DNA from: CAUPWF01 sp036656795 | GTDB lineage: Bacteria; Bacillota; Clostridia; Lachnospirales; Lachnospiraceae | NCBI GenBank assembly: GCA_036656795.1 | Contig: JAVXHR010000009.1 | Coordinates: forward strand, 1 to 64,000 | Length of the DNA: 64,000 nt | Direction: 5' to 3' | In this document: piece by piece, positions 50,832 to 60,038 of the stretch | Numbering within the stretch: position 1 is the first letter of the stretch | Layout of the letters: every line of letters begins with the position of its first letter | Translations under genes and position numbers: made by a program | Notes under the pieces: model-generated | Databases searched by the model: none | Told to the model about the DNA's origin: nothing | Seen by the model: the letters and a program-made list of their open reading frames with translations, nothing else

Positions 50832-51914
50832 ATGAGCAGAGTGTATAATTTTTCGGCGGGACCGGCAGTATTACCGGAGGGTGTATTACGGGAAGCAGCT
50901 GAAGAAATGTTGGATTATAAAGGAAGTGGTATGTCTGTTATGGAGATGAGTCATCGCTCTAAAACATATGAAGAAATTATTCAAACAGCAGAAGCTGATA
51001 TCAGAGAATTAATGCAGATTCCGGAAGGCTATAAGGTACTGTTCTTGCAAGGTGGAGCGTCCCAACAATTTGCCATGATTCCGATGAATTTAATGCAGCA
51101 TAAAGTTGCTGATTACATTATTACCGGACAGTGGGCAAAAAAGGCATATCAAGAAGCCAGTAAGTATGGAACTGTACATGCTATAGCATCATCAGAAGAC
51201 AAGACATTCTCTTATATTCCGGATTGTTCAGATCTTGCAATCTCAGAGGATGCAGATTATGTATATATCTGTGAAAATAACACTATTTATGGTACTAAAT
51301 TTAAAGAGCTACCAAATACAAAAGGAAAGACACTGGTAGCGGATGTATCGTCTTGCTTTTTATCAGAACCGATAGATGTTAGCAAATATGGGCTTATCTA
51401 TGGTGGAGTTCAAAAAAATATAGGACCGGCAGGCGTGGTTATCGTCATTATTCGTGAAGATCTTATTCGTGAAGATGTGTTAGAAGGAACACCAACTATG
51501 CTAACCTATAAAACCCATGCAGATGCAAAATCTTTATATAATACACCACCGGCTTATGGAATATATATCTGTGGAAAAGTATTTAAATGGTTAAAGGAGC
51601 AGGGTGGTTTGGAGAAGATGCAGGCATATAATCAAGAAAAAGCACAGTTATTATATGAGTTTCTGGATTCAAGTAAGATATTTCATGGTACCGTTGAAAA
51701 AAAAGACCGTTCTCTTATGAATGTCCCGTTTGTTACAGGGAATAAAGAATTGGATGCAAAATTCATTCAAGAGGCAAAAAGTGAGGGATTTGAAAATCTA
51801 AAGGGACATCGCAGTGTAGGTGGAATGCGTGCCAGTATCTACAATGCAATGCCAATAAAAGGAGTGGAAGCATTAGTTGCATTTATGCGAAAATTTGAAA
51901 AGGAGAACCAATAA
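50832..51914 (+). CDS. serC: Phosphoserine aminotransferase SerC
   Basis: 360 residues from the ATG at 50832, seven bases after AGGAGG. A PLP enzyme that converts 3-phosphohydroxypyruvate and glutamate to phosphoserine. N-terminus RVYNFSAGPAVLPEGVL is diagnostic; DVSSCFLSEPIDVSKYG and the PLP lysine in YGGVQKNIGPAGV are present. Two bases before serA, so the two serine genes are coupled. Confidence 0.95.
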   Translation: MSRVYNFSAGPAVLPEGVLREAAEEMLDYKGSGMSVMEMSHRSKTYEEIIQTAEADIRELMQIPEGYKVLFLQGGASQQFAMIPMNLMQHKVADYIITGQWAKKAYQEASKYGTVHAIASSEDKTFSYIPDCSDLAISEDADYVYICENNTIYGTKFKELPNTKGKTLVADVSSCFLSEPIDVSKYGLIYGGVQKNIGPAGVVIVIIREDLIREDVLEGTPTMLTYKTHADAKSLYNTPPAYGIYICGKVFKWLKEQGGLEKMQAYNQEKAQLLYEFLDSSKIFHGTVEKKDRSLMNVPFVTGNKELDAKFIQEAKSEGFENLKGHRSVGGMRASIYNAMPIKGVEALVAFMRKFEKENQ

Positions 51915-51916
51915 CT

Positions 51917-53080
51917 ATGTATAAATATCATTGTTTAAATCCAATTGCAGAAGTTGGATTAGAAAAATTCACAGAAGCATATAGTCCCACTAATTGCAAA
52001 GAAGAGGCAGATGCGATTCTTGTAAGAAGTGCAGTAATGCATGATATGGAGTTTGGTCAGGAACTAAAAGTGATTGCAAGAGCAGGAGCAGGGGTAAATA
52101 ATATTCCATTGGAAGTATGTGCAAATAAAGGGATTGTTGTATTTAATACTCCCGGTGCCAATGCAAATGGGGTTAAGGAATTAGTTATTGCGGGTATGTT
52201 ATTAGCCTCACGTGATATTATAGGTGGAATCAACTGGGTTCAGGAATATGAGGAAGATGGCGATATTGCAAAACTTGCAGAAAAACAGAAAAAATTATAT
52301 GCGGGAAGTGAACTGGAAGGAAAAAAATTAGGTGTTATTGGCTTGGGAGCGATCGGAATTCTGGTTGCAAATGCTGCAATACACCTTGGAATGGAGGTCT
52401 ACGGGTATGATCCATATGTATCTGTAGATGGTGCATGGAGATTATCAAGAAGTATTCATCATGCCAAAACAGTAGATGAATTATATCGTGATTGTGACTA
52501 TATTACGATTCATGTGCCTGCAAAAGAGGAAACAAAGGGTATGATTGATAAGGATGCCATTAGTTTAATGAAAAAAGATGCCGTAGTTCTTAATTTTGCA
52601 CGAGATATTTTGGTAAGTGAAGAAGATATGGTAGATGCGTTGGTGGCAGGAACAATTAAAAGATATGTAACAGATTTTCCAAATCCAATTATTGCAGGTG
52701 TAAAAGGAGCAATTGTTATTCCACATCTGGGTGCTTCTACTGAAGAATCAGAAGATAATTGTGCAAAGATGGCCGTTCGCGAAGTGACTGATTTTCTGGA
52801 GAATGGAAATATTCATAATTCAGTTAATTATCCAAACTGTGATATGGGAATTCGTGAGAGAGGAACCAGAATTACAATATTACATCGAAATGTTCCGAAT
52901 ATGATTGGACAATTTTCTATGGTGTTAGCCAAGGAAGGTATGAATATTGCAGATATGACCAATAAAAGTAAAGGAAATTATGCATATACAATGATTGATA
53001 TTGATACAGAGCTTTCTTCAAATGTTACGGAAGAATTAAAAAAAGTTAAAGAAGTCTTAAAGGTTAGGGTTATTGCATAA
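51917..53080 (+). CDS. serA: D-3-phosphoglycerate dehydrogenase SerA
   Basis: 387 residues. First step of serine synthesis. Catalytic core with RAGAGVNNIPLE, NAD-binding LGVIGLGAIGILVANAAIHLGM, catalytic His in IPHLGASTEESEDNCA. The C-terminal 75 residues (ITILHRNVPNMIGQFSMVLAKEGMNIADM) are an ACT domain, as in the short serine-regulated class without the intervening domain. Confidence 0.94.
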   Translation: MYKYHCLNPIAEVGLEKFTEAYSPTNCKEEADAILVRSAVMHDMEFGQELKVIARAGAGVNNIPLEVCANKGIVVFNTPGANANGVKELVIAGMLLASRDIIGGINWVQEYEEDGDIAKLAEKQKKLYAGSELEGKKLGVIGLGAIGILVANAAIHLGMEVYGYDPYVSVDGAWRLSRSIHHAKTVDELYRDCDYITIHVPAKEETKGMIDKDAISLMKKDAVVLNFARDILVSEEDMVDALVAGTIKRYVTDFPNPIIAGVKGAIVIPHLGASTEESEDNCAKMAVREVTDFLENGNIHNSVNYPNCDMGIRERGTRITILHRNVPNMIGQFSMVLAKEGMNIADMTNKSKGNYAYTMIDIDTELSSNVTEELKKVKEVLKVRVIA

Positions 53081-53149
53081 CACTCTATAATAATGTACAA
53101 TGTACATATAACTATTAATAAGGATGTTGTACATAGAGGAGTGTTACAT

Positions 53150-54568
53150 ATGAAAAAACAAGGAGGACACAAAAGCGGATTCAAGAGACTATTAAGTTGC
53201 TTGGTAGTGAGTGTGATTGCTGTTTTGCTTTTTAGCACCGCAGCAGTAGCGGGTCAGGATAAACTGGCAATGATATCATTGGAAATCCAATCAGTTTCTA
53301 TGATTCAAGGGGAAGAAATTCCAGCAGTTAAAGCCGTAGTCAAGTGTGAGGGAGAAACAGACGAGGTTATTGACAGCACCAATAAGTATACTGTTCAGAA
53401 TTTACTGGACGATTTAAATAAAGGCACTGGATATACTATTAGTTGTAGTGCGGATGGAGTATCTGAAGGTGAATTTCCGGCTACTATTAAGTTAGATGGA
53501 AGCTTGGAAGAATCCATTTTAAATGAGTGGGCAGGAAAAGTTCAGATAGATGTAAAAAACGGAAGTCTTACTGTACAAAACAAATATGGCACCTGGGATG
53601 GCGACACGAAGTTTAAGCGCTTGGATGGTTCGCAGGTAGTCGGTGATTTTATTGTTTCCAAAGGAAATACATATTATTTTAATGCTGATGGGATTAAAGG
53701 AACCGCTTGGCAGGATATCAATAATTATAAATATTATTTTGATAAAGCCGGTGTGATGCAGACAGGATGGCTTGATTTTGAAAAGAATAAATATTATCTA
53801 TCTGATACAGGTGTAATGACCATAGGGTGGTTGACATTAGACGATGTCAAATACTATTTTGATCGTGAAGGAAAGATGGTGACAGGAGAACAAAAGATTG
53901 GTTCCAGTAAATGTGTCTTTTCTAAAGAGGGAAAATTAGAGTCACAGACGAGTTCTATTGATCCAACAAAGCCAATGATTGCGCTTACATTTGACGATGG
54001 ACCGGGACCACGAACCAATGAGATATTGGCAACATTAGAACAGTACCAGGCACATGCAACATTCTTTATGTTAGGCTCTAAAATCTCGAATTATCCTGAT
54101 GTTATTAAAAAGATGGATAGTATTGGGTGTGAATTAGGAAATCATTCCAGAACACATACTAGTTTAACAAAGCTTGGAACGGCAGGAATTCAAGAAGAGA
54201 TAGGTGGAACCAATTCTGAAATAAATGCAATTATAGGAAAAGGCGCAACTGTAATGCGACCACCATACGGAGCAATCAATGATACAGTTAAAGCAAGTGT
54301 TGGAATGCCAATGATAATGTGGTCAATTGATACATTGGATTGGAAAACTAGAAATGTAGACAGTACCATTAATTCGGTGATGAATACAGCAAAAGATGGA
54401 GATATTGTGTTGATGCATGATATTCATACACAGTCGGTAGATGCAGCGATTGCAGTGATACCTAAATTAATTGATGCGGGTTATCAACTTGTGACAGTAA
54501 CAGAATTGGCAGAAGCTAGAGGAACCACTCTTGAAAACGGAGGAAAGTATTCTGAGTTTCGTCCATAA
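53150..54568 (+). CDS. Secreted polysaccharide deacetylase with choline/cell-wall-binding repeats
   Basis: 472 residues from the ATG at 53150 (GAGGAG upstream). Signal peptide to about residue 34 (VIAVLLFSTAAVAG). Residues about 165-260 hold four CW_binding repeats of the YYFDKAGVMQTGWL type that anchor to the wall. From about 275 on lies a NodB domain with IALTFDDGPGPRT (D282-D283), GNHSRTHTSL and MRPPYGAIN, so the metal site is complete. It probably removes acetyl groups from peptidoglycan or another surface glycan. Start chosen by ribosome site; upstream in-frame ATG at 53093 is less likely. Confidence 0.9.
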   Translation: MKKQGGHKSGFKRLLSCLVVSVIAVLLFSTAAVAGQDKLAMISLEIQSVSMIQGEEIPAVKAVVKCEGETDEVIDSTNKYTVQNLLDDLNKGTGYTISCSADGVSEGEFPATIKLDGSLEESILNEWAGKVQIDVKNGSLTVQNKYGTWDGDTKFKRLDGSQVVGDFIVSKGNTYYFNADGIKGTAWQDINNYKYYFDKAGVMQTGWLDFEKNKYYLSDTGVMTIGWLTLDDVKYYFDREGKMVTGEQKIGSSKCVFSKEGKLESQTSSIDPTKPMIALTFDDGPGPRTNEILATLEQYQAHATFFMLGSKISNYPDVIKKMDSIGCELGNHSRTHTSLTKLGTAGIQEEIGGTNSEINAIIGKGATVMRPPYGAINDTVKASVGMPMIMWSIDTLDWKTRNVDSTINSVMNTAKDGDIVLMHDIHTQSVDAAIAVIPKLIDAGYQLVTVTELAEARGTTLENGGKYSEFRP

Positions 54569-54581
54569 AAAGTGATGTGAT

Positions 54582-54625
54582 AACTCTCGTTCTCTAAGTG
54601 AAATTAGGGACGAGAGTTCTTTGAT
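54582..54625 (+). terminator. Hairpin after the deacetylase gene
   Basis: AACTCTCGT pairs with ACGAGAGTT around a 19-base loop, followed by CTTTGATTTT. A modest terminator. Confidence 0.6.
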
Positions 54626-54662
54626 TTTAGATAAACATAATAGGAAAGTTAGGTGAAAAAGA

Positions 54663-55496
54663 ATGTCTATGCAGCAGACCATGAAACATAAATTAGTAAG
54701 TCGAGAATCACATCCAGAGGATACGGTAGTTCATATCTCCGAAGTTGCGGTGGGAGGGAATCATCTGGCAATGATTGCGGGTCCTTGTTCTGTAGAGTCT
54801 ATGGAGCAGATGTTGAGTATTGGCCGTATGGCAAAGGAGGCGGGGGCAAACTTATTGCGTGGTGGAGCATTTAAACCAAGGACAAGTCCTTATGAATTCC
54901 AAGGGCTTGGTCGGGAAGGATTAGATATTTTGTGCTGTGTAAGAGAAGAAATAGGGCTACCAATTGTCTCGGAATTAACCTCCATAGAATACTTGGAGGA
55001 ATTTGATGAAAAGATAGATGTTATCCAGATTGGTACCCGAAATATGCAGAATTTTGAGCTATTAAAACACTTAGGACAGACGAAACGTCCAATTATGCTG
55101 AAACGAGGTCTGAATGCTACCTATGAGGAATGGCTGATGTCAGCGGAGTATATTATGACTGCCGGAAATAAACAAGTCATTTTGTGCGAGCGTGGAATTC
55201 GAACATTTGAAACTTATACAAGAAACACATTGGATATACAGGCAGTACCGGTTATGAAGCAATTGACACATCTTCCTATTATTGTGGATCCAAGTCATGC
55301 AGGTGGTCATTGGTGGATGGTAGAATCTATGGCAAAAGCAGGGATTGCAGCGGGAGCAGATGGTCTTATGATAGAAGTGCATGATACACCTGATATAGCA
55401 TTCTCGGACGGAGCCCAATCTTTGATTCCTGATCATTATAGTACTTTGGTAAAGGAAGTAAAACAGATTGCATCGCTTGTGGGAAAGATGATGTAA
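54663..55496 (+). CDS. aroF: DAHP synthase, type I-beta, without regulatory domain
   Basis: 277 residues. Condenses phosphoenolpyruvate and erythrose-4-phosphate at the start of the aromatic pathway. Seen: MIAGPCSVES, LLRGGAFKPRTSPYEFQG, IGTRNMQNFELL, KRGLNATYEEW and DPSHAGGH with metal ligands. It has only about 30 residues before the barrel and no chorismate mutase or ferredoxin-like domain, so direct feedback inhibition is unlikely. The alternative family member KDO-8-phosphate synthase is excluded by the motif set and the aroB neighbour. Confidence 0.93.
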   Translation: MSMQQTMKHKLVSRESHPEDTVVHISEVAVGGNHLAMIAGPCSVESMEQMLSIGRMAKEAGANLLRGGAFKPRTSPYEFQGLGREGLDILCCVREEIGLPIVSELTSIEYLEEFDEKIDVIQIGTRNMQNFELLKHLGQTKRPIMLKRGLNATYEEWLMSAEYIMTAGNKQVILCERGIRTFETYTRNTLDIQAVPVMKQLTHLPIIVDPSHAGGHWWMVESMAKAGIAAGADGLMIEVHDTPDIAFSDGAQSLIPDHYSTLVKEVKQIASLVGKMM

Positions 55497-55517
55497 TCAT
55501 TTGGAAAGGAGAATGTT

Positions 55518-56576
55518 GTGGAATTATTGGTAAAGCTGAAGAATTTAAAGCATTCCATTATCATTGAAAATGACTTATTAAGCCAGTTGAATTTTTATAT
55601 CTCATCTGTTTTTTCGGGAACTCAAATAGCACTTGTTACAGATGAAAATGTAGATAAAATCTATGGGACACATGTGTTTGAACAACTATCAAAAGAATAT
55701 GTTTGCCACCGAATCTGTGTTCCGGCAGGAGAAACATCAAAAAACATATATACACTATTGTCTCTATATCAGGAGTTTGCAAAGGCACAATTATGTAGAA
55801 CGGATTTAGTGATAGCACTTGGAGGAGGCGTGGTCGGCGATTTGGCAGGCTATGCGGCAGCTACTTATATGAGAGGACTTTCATATATTCAGATACCAAC
55901 TTCATTATTAGCTCAAATTGATTCTTCTGTTGGTGGAAAGACAGGCATTGATTTACCGGAAGGAAAGAATTTAGTAGGTGCATTTTATCAACCAAAGTTA
56001 GTGCTTATTGATCCCATCGTGCTGGATACACTACCACGGAGATATCTACAAGATGGTATGGGAGAACTGATTAAATACGGTTGTATTAGAGATTGCGAAT
56101 TGTTATTGGAATTAAAAAAACTCGGTTCCTATGAGAGTATGAAATGTAAGCTCGTAAAGATGATCTATCATTGCCTTGAGATAAAGCGTGATTTGGTAGA
56201 GCAAGACGAATATGATGTTGGGGAGAGAAAACTATTGAATTTTGGACATACACTGGCCCATGGTTTGGAACAGTATTATAAATATCAACGCTATTCTCAT
56301 GGAGAAGCGGTGGCTATTGGAATGTACCAAATTACAAGAATAACAGAAGAAAAAGGGTTAACACAAGCAGGAACTGCTATGAAGATAAAAGAACTATTAC
56401 AATTGTATGGGTTACCATATGAAAGTGGAATTTTGATTTCTCAGATGCTAGAAACCATTTCTTTAGATAAAAAAAAAGCAGATGGTTTTCTAAATCTTGT
56501 AATATTAAAAGAACTGGGAGAGAGCTATCTTTATCCAACAACAATTGAATTTTTTGATAAAGAGGAGCGAATATAG
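55518..56576 (+). CDS. aroB: 3-dehydroquinate synthase AroB
   Basis: 352 residues from a GTG at 55518 (AAAGGAG upstream). Cyclises DAHP to 3-dehydroquinate with NAD+ and a metal. Motifs: ALGGGVVGDLAGYAAATYMRG, PTSLLAQIDSSVGGKTGID, and metal His residues in NFGHTLAHGLE and YSHGEAVAIGM. The next gene begins directly after its stop codon. Confidence 0.95.
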   Translation: MELLVKLKNLKHSIIIENDLLSQLNFYISSVFSGTQIALVTDENVDKIYGTHVFEQLSKEYVCHRICVPAGETSKNIYTLLSLYQEFAKAQLCRTDLVIALGGGVVGDLAGYAAATYMRGLSYIQIPTSLLAQIDSSVGGKTGIDLPEGKNLVGAFYQPKLVLIDPIVLDTLPRRYLQDGMGELIKYGCIRDCELLLELKKLGSYESMKCKLVKMIYHCLEIKRDLVEQDEYDVGERKLLNFGHTLAHGLEQYYKYQRYSHGEAVAIGMYQITRITEEKGLTQAGTAMKIKELLQLYGLPYESGILISQMLETISLDKKKADGFLNLVILKELGESYLYPTTIEFFDKEERI

Positions 56577-57410
56577 ATGGAAGAAATGAAACAATCAATG
56601 ATAAAACTGGGACTTTTAGGGGAACGGCTTACACATTCTCTATCCCCAAAGATTCATGAACAGTTATTCAAACAAATGAAGATACAGGGGGAATATAAGT
56701 TATATGAGGTGAAAGAAGAGGCACTGCCTATCTTGCTGGATAACTTAAAAAAAGAACAATTGCTGGGACTCAATGTGACAGTTCCCTATAAAGAAAAAAT
56801 CATGCAGTATCTAGATATAGTAGGAAAAGAGGCACAAGAGATTGGTGCTGTGAATACAATTTTAATTCAAGATGGACGAACTTATGGAGCAAATACAGAC
56901 TATATTGGTGTTCAGCAGATGTTTATTAGAAATCACATATCTATTGAAGGAAAGAAAATTACAATTCTAGGTTCCGGCGGTGCCGCAAAAGCAGTTGTCT
57001 ATGCATGCATCAAAGGTGGAGCCGAATCTATCTGTGTGGTGGGAAGAAATACAGAGCAATTACATTTGTTTATAGAGCGATTTCCACAGATAAAAATTTG
57101 TAATTATGAATCGATACAGAGGGGACAGATTATTATCAACACCACCCCCGTTGGAATGTATCCACATGTAGGGGTGAGTGTAGTAGGAACAGAAGTATTA
57201 ACAAGATTTTCAATTGCAATTGATATTGTATATCGTCCACTGGAAACAAGGTTTCTACAACTTGCAAAAGAGTCCGGTGCGACTACAATCACAGGGTTAT
57301 CTATGCTTGTAGACCAGGCTATTGGTTCGGAAGAAATATGGTTGAAACGTAAGCTGGATTATCGAATGGGAGATGACATCATTGCTTTATGTCGTTCCAA
57401 TAATGTGTGA
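56577..57410 (+). CDS. aroE: Shikimate dehydrogenase AroE
   Basis: 277 residues. Reduces dehydroshikimate with NADPH. N-terminal substrate motif GLLGERLTHSLSPKIHEQLF, catalytic Lys in LNVTVPYKEKIM, catalytic Asp in GANTDYIGV, Rossmann motif GSGGAAKAVVYA. Its stop lies inside the convergent prs gene: 52 bp of the two coding regions overlap tail to tail. Confidence 0.94.
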   Translation: MEEMKQSMIKLGLLGERLTHSLSPKIHEQLFKQMKIQGEYKLYEVKEEALPILLDNLKKEQLLGLNVTVPYKEKIMQYLDIVGKEAQEIGAVNTILIQDGRTYGANTDYIGVQQMFIRNHISIEGKKITILGSGGAAKAVVYACIKGGAESICVVGRNTEQLHLFIERFPQIKICNYESIQRGQIIINTTPVGMYPHVGVSVVGTEVLTRFSIAIDIVYRPLETRFLQLAKESGATTITGLSMLVDQAIGSEEIWLKRKLDYRMGDDIIALCRSNNV

Positions 57411-58549
57411 ATCTTTTCTGTTGGATTTAAGACAGCCCCAATGGTAACATCGTGGTTTAAAGAATCTATAATCAATGCTAGAAATTTACTCATATCAGCC
57501 ACTGTAAAATATGGTTTTTCATAGGCACAAGGAGGAAGATAGGTTAAGTTTGTGGTAACAACACGGTCTAAGTATCCTGCCGCATAGAATTCATCAAATT
57601 TTTCGAATCCCTCTGTAAATAGTCCAAAAGTAGTGCATACAAATACACGTTTTGCGCCACGTTCCTTTAATTGTTTTGCAACATCTAACATGCTTTCGCC
57701 GGAAGAAATCATATCATCTACAATGATGATATCCTTGTTGTGAAGGTCTGTTCCAAGAAATTCATGTGCGACAATTGGATTTTTACCATTGATAATTGTA
57801 GAGTAATCACGACGTTTATAAAACATACCCATCTCTACACTTAGAACATTGGAAAAATATACTGCACGATGCATGGCACCTTCATCAGGGCTAACTACCA
57901 TCAAATGGTCTTTGTCTACAATAATATCAGGCTGGGCGCGTAAAAGTGCTTTCATAAACTGATAAGGTGGTGTGAAGTTATCAAAGCCTTTTAGTGGAAT
58001 TGCGTTTTGTACCCGAGGATCATGTGCGTCAAATGTGATAATATTAGAAACACCCATTGCAATTAATTCTTCTAATGCCATGGCACAGTCGAGAGATTCA
58101 CGTTTGGTACGTTTGTGTTGACGACTTTCGTATAAAAAAGGCATTACAACATTAATTCTATGGGCTTTCCCAGTAGAAGCAGAGATAATACGCTTTAAAT
58201 CTTGGTAGTGGTCGTCTGGGGACATATGATTTACAATTCCATTTACTTTATAAGTGAGATTATAGTTGCATACATCGGTCATAATAAATAAGTCTTTGCC
58301 ACGTATGGTTTCGTGTAGCATTCCTTTGGCTTCACCGGTGCCAAAACGGGGACAAGAACTTTGGATAAGATAGCTGTTCTTTTGAGATCCATTAGGGAGA
58401 ACCGAGTTTGGGTGATTCATAAATGACTCTTGACGAAATCGTACAATATAGTCATTTACCTTGTCACCAAGTTCCTTGCAACTATCTAAAGCAGCAATCT
58501 TTAGTGGTGCTGCGGGTAAAATTTTTTCTAATAAAGTTATATCTGTCAT
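57359..58549 (-). CDS. prs: Ribose-phosphate pyrophosphokinase (PRPP synthetase), long form
   Basis: 396 residues, against about 310-320 for standard bacterial enzymes. Makes PRPP from ribose-5-phosphate and ATP for nucleotide, His and Trp synthesis. The PRPP loop IIIVDDMISSGESMLDVA and the metal motif TFDAHDPRVQNAIP are clear, with RQHKRTKRES as the flexible loop. The extra length lies mainly in the first 80 residues and in the region around LVNPTEKIH at the end. GGAGG ribosome site. Overlaps aroE by 52 bp at the 3' end. Confidence 0.92.
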   Translation of the reverse strand: MTDITLLEKILPAAPLKIAALDSCKELGDKVNDYIVRFRQESFMNHPNSVLPNGSQKNSYLIQSSCPRFGTGEAKGMLHETIRGKDLFIMTDVCNYNLTYKVNGIVNHMSPDDHYQDLKRIISASTGKAHRINVVMPFLYESRQHKRTKRESLDCAMALEELIAMGVSNIITFDAHDPRVQNAIPLKGFDNFTPPYQFMKALLRAQPDIIVDKDHLMVVSPDEGAMHRAVYFSNVLSVEMGMFYKRRDYSTIINGKNPIVAHEFLGTDLHNKDIIIVDDMISSGESMLDVAKQLKERGAKRVFVCTTFGLFTEGFEKFDEFYAAGYLDRVVTTNLTYLPPCAYEKPYFTVADMSKFLALIIDSLNHDVTIGAVLNPTEKIHTLLERHKAMMSSPIR

Positions 58550-58588
58550 AAGACCTCCATCTTTGAAATAGAAATAGTGTACCTTACT

Positions 58589-58617
58589 TTTATACCATTA
58601 TTTTGTCTAATAGGCAA
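58589..58617 (-). promoter_or_regulatory. Promoter for prs
   Basis: On the minus strand TTGCCT (58612-58617), 17-bp spacer, TATAAA (58589-58594). Confidence 0.55.
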
Positions 58618-58635
58618 GAAAGGATAGGTAAAAAA

Positions 58636-58664
58636 TTGCATTTTTAAAGGAAATTTAGTATGAT
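58636..58664 (+). promoter_or_regulatory. Promoter for the DUF512/der/plsY/gpsA unit
   Basis: TTGCAT (58636-58641), 17-bp spacer, TATGAT (58659-58664). Back to back with the prs promoter. Confidence 0.45.
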
Positions 58665-58705
58665 AGATAAGTTAAAGTAGATATCACTCAGCAGGAGTAT
58701 GAAAT

Positions 58706-60019
58706 ATGAAGAAGGAACATATTGTTCAAAAGGTAGAAAAAGGAAGTATTGCATGGGAATTAGGAATTGAACCGGGAGATAAACTTTTAAGTATCAATGA
58801 TACTATAATAGAAGATGTATTTGATTATCATTATTGCGTAAATGAAGAGGAACTTGTAGTGCTTATCGAGAAACCCAATGGCGAAGAATGGGAATTAGAG
58901 ATAGAAAAAGAATATGAAGAAGATTTGGGAATTGGATTTGAACAGGGACTGATGGACGAATATCGCTCGTGTCATAATAAATGCATGTTTTGTTTTATTG
59001 ATCAAATGCCAAAGGGAATGCGTGAAACATTATATTTTAAAGATGATGATTCTAGATTGTCCTTTTTACAGGGAAATTATATTACATTGACGAATATGAG
59101 TAATCACGATGTAGAACGAATTGTACAGTATCATCTAGAACCAATCAATATCTCGTTTCATACTACGAATCCAGAGCTTCGATGTAAGATGCTTCATAAT
59201 CGATTTGCGGGAGAAGCGTTGAAACGGGTTCGCATCTTGTATGATGGTGGAATACAGATGAATGGACAGATTGTGTTGTGTAAAGGAATTAATGATGGAG
59301 AAGAGCTAGAGCGAACGATTCAAGACCTTTCTCGGTATCTTCCACACCTACAAAGTGTTTCTGTGGTTCCGGTAGGACTGACCAAATATCGAGATGGATT
59401 GCAACCATTAGAACCATTTACAAAAGAAGATGCAGATCAGGTGTTAACTATTATCCACAGATGGCAGGAAAAGTTGTATCAAGAATATGGGAATCATTTT
59501 ATCCATGGAGGAGATGAGTGGTATCTGTTGGCAGAACAGAATTTACCGCCAGAAGAGCGCTACGATGGATATCTTCAATTAGAAAATGGAGTAGGAATGA
59601 CGCGACTTTTATTAGATGAGTTTAATAATTATCTCAGTACATTGATAGGAGATAAAAGACATGTGGATATCTCTATGGCAACAGGAGCACTGGCCTATCC
59701 TTACCTGAAACATATGTTGGAAATAATGAAAGGAAAGTTTCCACATGTAAATGTACATTTGTATTGGATTCGTAATGAGTTCTTTGGTGAACGCATTACG
59801 GTTGCGGGGTTGATTACAGGACAAGATTTAATTGCCCAATTAAAACAGCAACCACTTGGAGAATGTCTACTGTTGCCTTGCAGTATGCTACGAAGTGGGG
59901 AAGAAGTTTTTCTTGATGATATCACCATTCAGGAAGTGAAAGAGGCTTTACAAGTAGATATAGATATTGTAAAATCAAGCGGACAAGACTTTATAGACAC
60001 TATATTAATATCGAGATAG
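58706..60019 (+). CDS. DUF512 radical SAM-like protein with PDZ domain
   Basis: 437 residues. N-terminal PDZ-like region (GSIAWELGIEPGDKLLSIND), then a radical SAM cluster motif C-HNK-C-MF-C within YRSCHNKCMFCFIDQ, a TIM-barrel-like region and a C-terminal DUF512 block with FHTTNPELR, HGGDEWYLLAEQ and PCSMLRSGEEVFLDD. The family is widespread in Firmicutes and cyanobacteria and has no settled function that I know of. Its steady location before der suggests a role in ribosome or membrane biogenesis, which is only a guess. Confidence 0.88.
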   Translation: MKKEHIVQKVEKGSIAWELGIEPGDKLLSINDTIIEDVFDYHYCVNEEELVVLIEKPNGEEWELEIEKEYEEDLGIGFEQGLMDEYRSCHNKCMFCFIDQMPKGMRETLYFKDDDSRLSFLQGNYITLTNMSNHDVERIVQYHLEPINISFHTTNPELRCKMLHNRFAGEALKRVRILYDGGIQMNGQIVLCKGINDGEELERTIQDLSRYLPHLQSVSVVPVGLTKYRDGLQPLEPFTKEDADQVLTIIHRWQEKLYQEYGNHFIHGGDEWYLLAEQNLPPEERYDGYLQLENGVGMTRLLLDEFNNYLSTLIGDKRHVDISMATGALAYPYLKHMLEIMKGKFPHVNVHLYWIRNEFFGERITVAGLITGQDLIAQLKQQPLGECLLLPCSMLRSGEEVFLDDITIQEVKEALQVDIDIVKSSGQDFIDTILISR

Positions 60020-60038
60020 ATTGCATAGGAGAGTAGTT

